64,000 bases of DNA from UBA1672 sp050633505 (GTDB taxonomy: Bacteria; Pseudomonadota; Alphaproteobacteria; Micavibrionales; Micavibrionaceae). Shown here in pieces: positions 59,823-64,000 of the stretch (position 1 is the first letter of the stretch; each line of letters opens with the position of its first letter). The notes below the pieces were generated by a model that saw only the letters and a program-made list of their open reading frames with translations, had not been told where the DNA came from and searched no databases. The DNA lies in NCBI GenBank assembly GCA_050633505.1, contig JBOEGQ010000004.1, forward strand, positions 372,001 to 436,000, read 5' to 3'. The position numbers and the translations under genes were made by a program.

Positions 59823-61925
59823 ATGGCCGATAACCCGTTAACAGCACAAAATTCCACAGGATCGATTAACTTTTTACGTGCCGATCTTCTTTTTGCATTA
59901 GGAATCGTCACGATTATCCTTTTCATGCTGGTTCCCATGCCGACTATGATGCTTGATGGTGGCCTCGCAGTTTCTGTGACAATTTCTGTCCTTATCCTGA
60001 TGACGGTGTTATTCATCCAAACTCCGCTTGAATTTTCCACATTCCCAACCGTTTTATTGATTACAACGGCAATGCGTCTGGGGCTGAACATTGCCTCAAC
60101 GCGTTTGATTTTGGAACATGGACATGAAGGTCGTAGCGCGGCAGGTGGCATTATTGAGGCCTTTGGTACCTTTATTATAGGAAGCAGCTACGTCATTGGC
60201 GCGATTGTCTTTGCCATTCTGGTCATCGTTAACTTCGTTGTTATCACAAAGGGTTCCGGTCGTATTGCAGAGGTCGCGGCGCGTTTTGCCCTTGATGCTA
60301 TGCCCGGTAAACAGATGGCCATCGATAGTGATTTATCGTCAGGTATGATTACCGAGGACGAAGCAAGAGATCGACGCAAAAGACTAGAATCAGAGAGCAC
60401 ATTCTTCGGTGCAATGGATGGTGCGGCAAAGTTTGTACGTGGTGATGCTGTTGCCGGTCTATTGATCGTCTTTATCAATATAATCGGCGGTATTATTATC
60501 GGCACGTCTATCCAAGGGATGAGTTTGGCTGACGCGGCGTCGAACTACACGGTTCTAACCATTGGTGACGGGTTGGTCAGCCAAATACCGGCTCTGGTTA
60601 TTTCCGTTTCTGCCGGCCTTCTCGTATCAAAGGCTGGTGTTGAGGGATCAGCCGATCAGGAACTTTTTATACAATTTAGCCGTTACCCCAGTGCATTGGC
60701 GATGAGCTCCGGCCTCATGTTTGCATTGGCATTGGTTCCTGCAATTCCCTTTATCCCCTTCTTTGTTATCTCTGCTATAACCGGGGGACTTGCATATTTT
60801 GCCTATCAAAATAATCTTGCAAAAGAAGAAAAAACGGCAACCGCACTTAGCGGCCCAAAAGCCGGTGAAACAGATAGTGCCAAACCCGCAGAAGAGCCAA
60901 TTTCAAAAGCCTTGGCCATGGATATCATCCGTTTGGAATTAGGCTATGGCCTTCTCCCTCTTGTTCAAGGTGATGGCGGAAATAAGCTTACCGATCAAAT
61001 CAAGGGTCTCAGACGACAATTAGCCGAAGATATGGGCTATGTTCTCCCCTCTGTACGAATACAAGATAATTTACAATTGGCCTCTAATGAATATGTTGTC
61101 ATTATCAAAGAGATAGAAGCCGGACGCGGTGAAGTACGCTCTAATATGATGCTCTGTATGGATCCATCAGGCGCTGCGATTACTCTACCGGGCGAGAGTA
61201 CAATTGAACCTACATTCGGCCTTCCCGCGATGTGGATTAGTGAACAACACCGTGAGGAAGCACATTTTAAGGGGTATACTGTCGTTGATGCACCAACTGT
61301 GATTACCACTCATATCACCGAAATGGTGAAAGACAATATGCCTGACCTACTAAGCTACGCGGAAACACAAAAACTGTTGGATGAGTTACCTCAAGAATAT
61401 CAGAAACTCGTCGCAGATGTGATCCCGGCGCAAGTAACCGTTGGTAACCTACAACGCATTATTCAAAACCTTCTGGCTGAACGTGTTTCCGTACGTGATC
61501 TTCCAACCATATTAGAGGGCATTGCAGAGGCCTCCGCCTATACCAAGAATATTTCACGCATCACGGAACATGTACGCTCTCGCCTTGCACGACAACTCTG
61601 TGATTCCAATTCAGACCATACCAGCACCCTGACATTACTTACGTTATCTCCCGACTGGGAACAGGCCTTCGTTGAATCTCTTATCGGTGATGGGGAAGAA
61701 AAACAACTTGCAATGATGCCAAGTAAATTACAGGATTTCATCACCGCGGTACGTGCCAAATATGACAATCTGGCGCAACAAGGCGTGTCCCCTGTCCTTT
61801 TAACGTCTCCTGTTATTCGACCATATGTACGTTCCGTTGTTGAACGATTCCGCCCGCAGACTGTAATAATGTCGCAAAGCGAAGTGCATACAAAAGCAAA
61901 AATAAAAACTGTCGGACAGGTCTAA
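59823..61925 (+). CDS. flhA: Flagellar export gate protein FlhA
   Basis: A 700-residue export gate protein with about eight N-terminal helices and a large cytoplasmic domain. Motifs include LVPMPTMMLDGGLAVSVTISVLILMTVLFIQTPLEFSTFPTVLLITTAMRLGLNIASTRLIL and the FHIPEP-type block FALDAMPGKQMAIDSDLSSGMITEDEARDRR. ATG 59823 (MADNPL) is preferred over a TTG 17 codons upstream; the ribosome binding site is weak. It lies downstream of a terminator and a palindrome, so it probably has its own promoter. Confidence 0.97.
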   Translation: MADNPLTAQNSTGSINFLRADLLFALGIVTIILFMLVPMPTMMLDGGLAVSVTISVLILMTVLFIQTPLEFSTFPTVLLITTAMRLGLNIASTRLILEHGHEGRSAAGGIIEAFGTFIIGSSYVIGAIVFAILVIVNFVVITKGSGRIAEVAARFALDAMPGKQMAIDSDLSSGMITEDEARDRRKRLESESTFFGAMDGAAKFVRGDAVAGLLIVFINIIGGIIIGTSIQGMSLADAASNYTVLTIGDGLVSQIPALVISVSAGLLVSKAGVEGSADQELFIQFSRYPSALAMSSGLMFALALVPAIPFIPFFVISAITGGLAYFAYQNNLAKEEKTATALSGPKAGETDSAKPAEEPISKALAMDIIRLELGYGLLPLVQGDGGNKLTDQIKGLRRQLAEDMGYVLPSVRIQDNLQLASNEYVVIIKEIEAGRGEVRSNMMLCMDPSGAAITLPGESTIEPTFGLPAMWISEQHREEAHFKGYTVVDAPTVITTHITEMVKDNMPDLLSYAETQKLLDELPQEYQKLVADVIPAQVTVGNLQRIIQNLLAERVSVRDLPTILEGIAEASAYTKNISRITEHVRSRLARQLCDSNSDHTSTLTLLTLSPDWEQAFVESLIGDGEEKQLAMMPSKLQDFITAVRAKYDNLAQQGVSPVLLTSPVIRPYVRSVVERFRPQTVIMSQSEVHTKAKIKTVGQV

Positions 61926-61929
61926 ATCC

Positions 61930-62490
61930 CTATTCAACTTCACTCATGAGAATTTCTGAGGTGCAAACAGCATCACCAGATTGTATGATATTACTGCTGT
62001 TTATAAAAACCGTACTATCACAATGCATAAGCTGCTCAGACTTAAATTTAGCACTACGCCCACCGACGCTTCCATCCAAAGGCAGAGTTAGCATGTAGAT
62101 TGCGTGCGATGTGTCCTTTACCCGCGCGGAACGACCGTCTTGTGCAATATCAACTGACACAATTGTACTTTTTAACTTAACAGGATACCCAGCCTTATAG
62201 CCAGCTTGTGTTGCTTGTAAAACCTTACCTTTACTATGGGTAACCGTTTCTTTTGCAGGCTCTTGTCCCTTAATATATGTGGTCGCATTTACAGTAATTT
62301 TCGCTTCATCCCCTATATGCTTTTTGAAAAATGCCATTGTCTCCTCCCCCCCTTTTAACTGCACTTTCGTACTTACATCATAGTATTCCTGAATAGAATC
62401 CCTTGTTAAACGATCCGCAGCATAAGACGGTAATGCCGACACCGAAAGACATGTACAAACAAGCAATAAACGAGAGGAAACACGAAACAT
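61930..62490 (-). CDS. Unknown exported protein, 186 aa
   Basis: A protein with a signal peptide (VSSRLLLVCTCLSVSALPSYAA) and an alpha+beta mature part (TRDSIQEYYDVSTKVQLKGGEETMAFFKKHIGDEAKITVNATTYIKG). The layout recalls NTF2/SnoaL-like proteins, but I do not assign it. ATG 62490 has AAAGGG 7 bases upstream and is preferred over an in-frame TTG at 62508. Two Cys near the C-terminus (HCDS and VCTS) could form a disulfide. It lies between flhA and flhF on the opposite strand, 4 bp from the flhA stop. Confidence 0.65.
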   Translation of the reverse strand: MFRVSSRLLLVCTCLSVSALPSYAADRLTRDSIQEYYDVSTKVQLKGGEETMAFFKKHIGDEAKITVNATTYIKGQEPAKETVTHSKGKVLQATQAGYKAGYPVKLKSTIVSVDIAQDGRSARVKDTSHAIYMLTLPLDGSVGGRSAKFKSEQLMHCDSTVFINSSNIIQSGDAVCTSEILMSEVE

Positions 62491-62614
62491 ACCAATACCC
62501 TTTTTCAAAAAATGATAAAATTTTCTTAGGAACTATAGCATTTTTTTGCTGTTATGCTCTAGAATAGTGACCTTAGACCACTTATACTAATAGATGATTC
62601 GAGTATAACTTTCC

Positions 62615-63658
62615 ATGCGCCTTAAAACTTTTCACGCAGATACAATGACCGAAGCGATGCAGATGATACGAGACAGTATGGGCGAAGAAGCCATTATTGT
62701 TGCGACAGGTGAAGAGCCTACAGGTCGCGGTGTACGTGTGACAGCCGCGGTAGAGCCGCCTGCCTTTGAGATCGGGGAAGAAGGCATTGCCAGTGGTAAT
62801 AGTTGGCTTCAATATGATGATGAGCACGACGAAAATAATATTGCCGAGGAATTAACCGAGGTTATGCTGCGTCACTGTGTTCCCGAGGACGTAATGGATC
62901 ACATGATCTCATGCGCGACCGTTATGGGCTACGACGATATTGGTGTCGCATTGGTTTCCACTATTGAGGAATTATTCACTTTCCGTCCTCTTCCTTCACG
63001 CAGTTATAAAAAGCCGATTATGATGATCGGGCCACCGGGTTCGGGGAAAACGTTGGCCGTGGCAAAATTAGCGGCACGTAGCACATTAAACAATATGAAT
63101 GTTGGAGTTGTTTCCACAGATACCGTTCGCGCAGGTGGTGTAGAACAATTACAAGCCTTCACAGATTTGTTGAAAATTAACTTACAAAAAGCCCAAAATA
63201 CGCAAGACCTGCGCATGATTACAGAAGAGCTTGTCCCGCATAAGGATCAAGTCATTATTGATACGTCCGGTCTTAACCCCTTTGATAAAAGCGATGTAAA
63301 GGTCCTTGCCAAGATTATAGGCTGCATTGATTGCCGCCCTGCTCTGGTTCTGCCGGCTGGTATTGATGCCGATGAAGCCGGCGAGATGGCACGTGTCTTT
63401 GCAACAATCGGAGCAACAGAGATTATTTCCACCCGCGTGGACATCGCACGTCGCCTCGGTAATCTGTTATCTGCTGCGCATCAAGGAAGCTTAAGCTTCT
63501 CTGATTTCAGCGATACACCAAAAGTGGCACAAGGTTTGAATGCACTTACCCCAAGAGGTTTGGCAGAATTATTAATGCCACGCCTGTATCAATCTGAAAA
63601 AACTGCTATAATGGCCGAGAAAACCGGACATATGCGGGCGAAAAAAACAGGAATTTAA
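62615..63658 (+). CDS. flhF: Flagellar placement GTPase FlhF
   Basis: An SRP-type GTPase of 347 residues that helps set flagellar number and pole position. MRLKTFHADTMTEAMQMIRDSMGEEAIIVATGE is the usual FlhF start, and the G domain has the P-loop MIGPPGSGKTLAVAKLAA, DTVRAGGVEQLQAF and IIDTSGLNPFD. The guanine-specificity motif reads TRVD rather than TKxD, and the region after it is short. It is 4 bp upstream of flhG. Confidence 0.92.
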   Translation: MRLKTFHADTMTEAMQMIRDSMGEEAIIVATGEEPTGRGVRVTAAVEPPAFEIGEEGIASGNSWLQYDDEHDENNIAEELTEVMLRHCVPEDVMDHMISCATVMGYDDIGVALVSTIEELFTFRPLPSRSYKKPIMMIGPPGSGKTLAVAKLAARSTLNNMNVGVVSTDTVRAGGVEQLQAFTDLLKINLQKAQNTQDLRMITEELVPHKDQVIIDTSGLNPFDKSDVKVLAKIIGCIDCRPALVLPAGIDADEAGEMARVFATIGATEIISTRVDIARRLGNLLSAAHQGSLSFSDFSDTPKVAQGLNALTPRGLAELLMPRLYQSEKTAIMAEKTGHMRAKKTGI

Positions 63659-63662
63659 AACA

Positions 63663-64000
63663 ATGAGTGAACAATCTGCCAGCAAATCCACACCATCAAC
63701 CGGACACCCGACGTTTAAACGCGGATCAAACGTCATAGCGGTGGCCAGCGGAAAAGGTGGTGTCGGAAAAACATGGTTTTCGATTACACTGGCGCATGCG
63801 CTAACAAAAATGGGGAAAAAGGTTCTTCTCTTTGATGGTGACCTGGGCTTGGCGAATGTCGATGTTCAACTGGGATTGATGCCAAAACGTGACCTAAATG
63901 ATGTTATTCGCGGACGCTTGGGGCTAGATAAAGTCATACAAACATATGAAGATGGTGGATTCGACATTGTTGCCGGACGTTCCGGGCAAGCATCTCTTTC
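63663..64000 (+). CDS. flhG: MinD-like ATPase FlhG/FleN, cut by window end
   Basis: The first 112 codons of a ParA/MinD-type ATPase that limits flagellar number with FlhF. The deviant Walker A is KGGVGKT in VIAVASGKGGVGKTWFSITLAHAL, followed by KVLLFDGDLGLANVDVQLGLMPKRDLNDVI, which is typical of FlhG. It starts 4 bp after flhF. The gene continues beyond the window. Confidence 0.9.
   Translation, partial: MSEQSASKSTPSTGHPTFKRGSNVIAVASGKGGVGKTWFSITLAHALTKMGKKVLLFDGDLGLANVDVQLGLMPKRDLNDVIRGRLGLDKVIQTYEDGGFDIVAGRSGQASL

Noticed and set aside
1..64000. tRNA, rRNA, tmRNA, CRISPR, insertion sequences or prophage
   Set aside because: I saw no cloverleaf, conserved rRNA segment, spaced repeat array, transposase or integrase in any gap; a covariance-model scan would be needed to exclude small RNAs.

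Overview
The window is a bacterial chromosome segment of about 43-45% G+C by eye, almost fully coding, and is best explained as an alphaproteobacterium. The evidence is the set of lineage-typical genes: CckA-type hybrid kinase, FliX, FlbD, FlbT, FlaF, MotE, a DUF6468-like protein, a single-Cys DksA and an alphaproteobacterial LexA box (GAAC-N7-GAAC) upstream of recA. A Rhodospirillales- or Micavibrio-like relative is plausible, but the order cannot be fixed from sequence alone. I see no rRNA, tRNA, CRISPR array, insertion sequence or prophage.

Layout. 1-8.8 kb: an orphan gene, a CCA-adding enzyme (-), then a tightly coupled MoxR / DUF58 / BatA-DUF4159 / vWA-like membrane-protein operon (+). 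8.8-11.8 kb: a LuxR-type response regulator and hybrid histidine kinase operon (-). 11.9-18.1 kb: lytic transglycosylase (-), dapA-smpB-lrgA-lrgB (+), recA with an SOS promoter (-) and a thioredoxin-like protein (-). 18.1-22.7 kb: cckA, a DUF4139 protein and a small membrane protein. 22.7-64 kb: a very large flagellar island, interrupted only by a few non-flagellar or unknown genes.

Flagellar island. Export gate: fliQ-fliR-flhB (-), fliO-fliP (+) preceded by a stand-alone FlhB C-terminal homologue, and flhA (+). Proximal rod: flgB-flgC-fliE (-). Motor and chemotaxis block (-, 38.9 to 29.4 kb): fliL, fliM, DUF6468, motE, cheY, cheZ, a MotB-like protein without the stator Asp, motB and a 1044-residue TPR protein. 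Distal rod and rings: flgF-flgG-flgA-flgH (+). Regulators dksA and fliX (-). P ring and assembly: flgI, flgJ-type rod-binding protein, two FlgN-like proteins and fliK (+). Filament control: a flagellin-like protein lacking the N-terminal D0 helix, a small ORF, flbT and flaF. C ring and stator: fliF-fliG-fliH-fliN-motA (+). Transcription and placement: flbD, flhA, flhF and flhG (cut by the window end). Absent from the window are the hook (flgE/D), the hook-filament junction proteins, fliI/fliJ and a canonical flagellin.

Regulation. Four sites match the strict GG-N10-GC sigma-54 signature, upstream of flgB, fliM, flgF and flgI. A sigma-54 activator of the FlbD type and its partner FliX lie in the same window. 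This supports a Caulobacter-like FliX-FlbD checkpoint driving the rod and ring operons. fliF and fliL show sigma-70-like elements instead, as expected for earlier genes.

The most unusual items are the flagellin-like protein without its N-terminal D0 helix beside flbT/flaF, a 35-codon ORF with a strong ribosome binding site overlapping the flbT start, a terminator with a competing upstream pairing between fliK and the flagellin-like gene, the Asp-less MotB paralogue coupled to motB, and a symporter gene inserted backwards into the fliE/fliQ junction.
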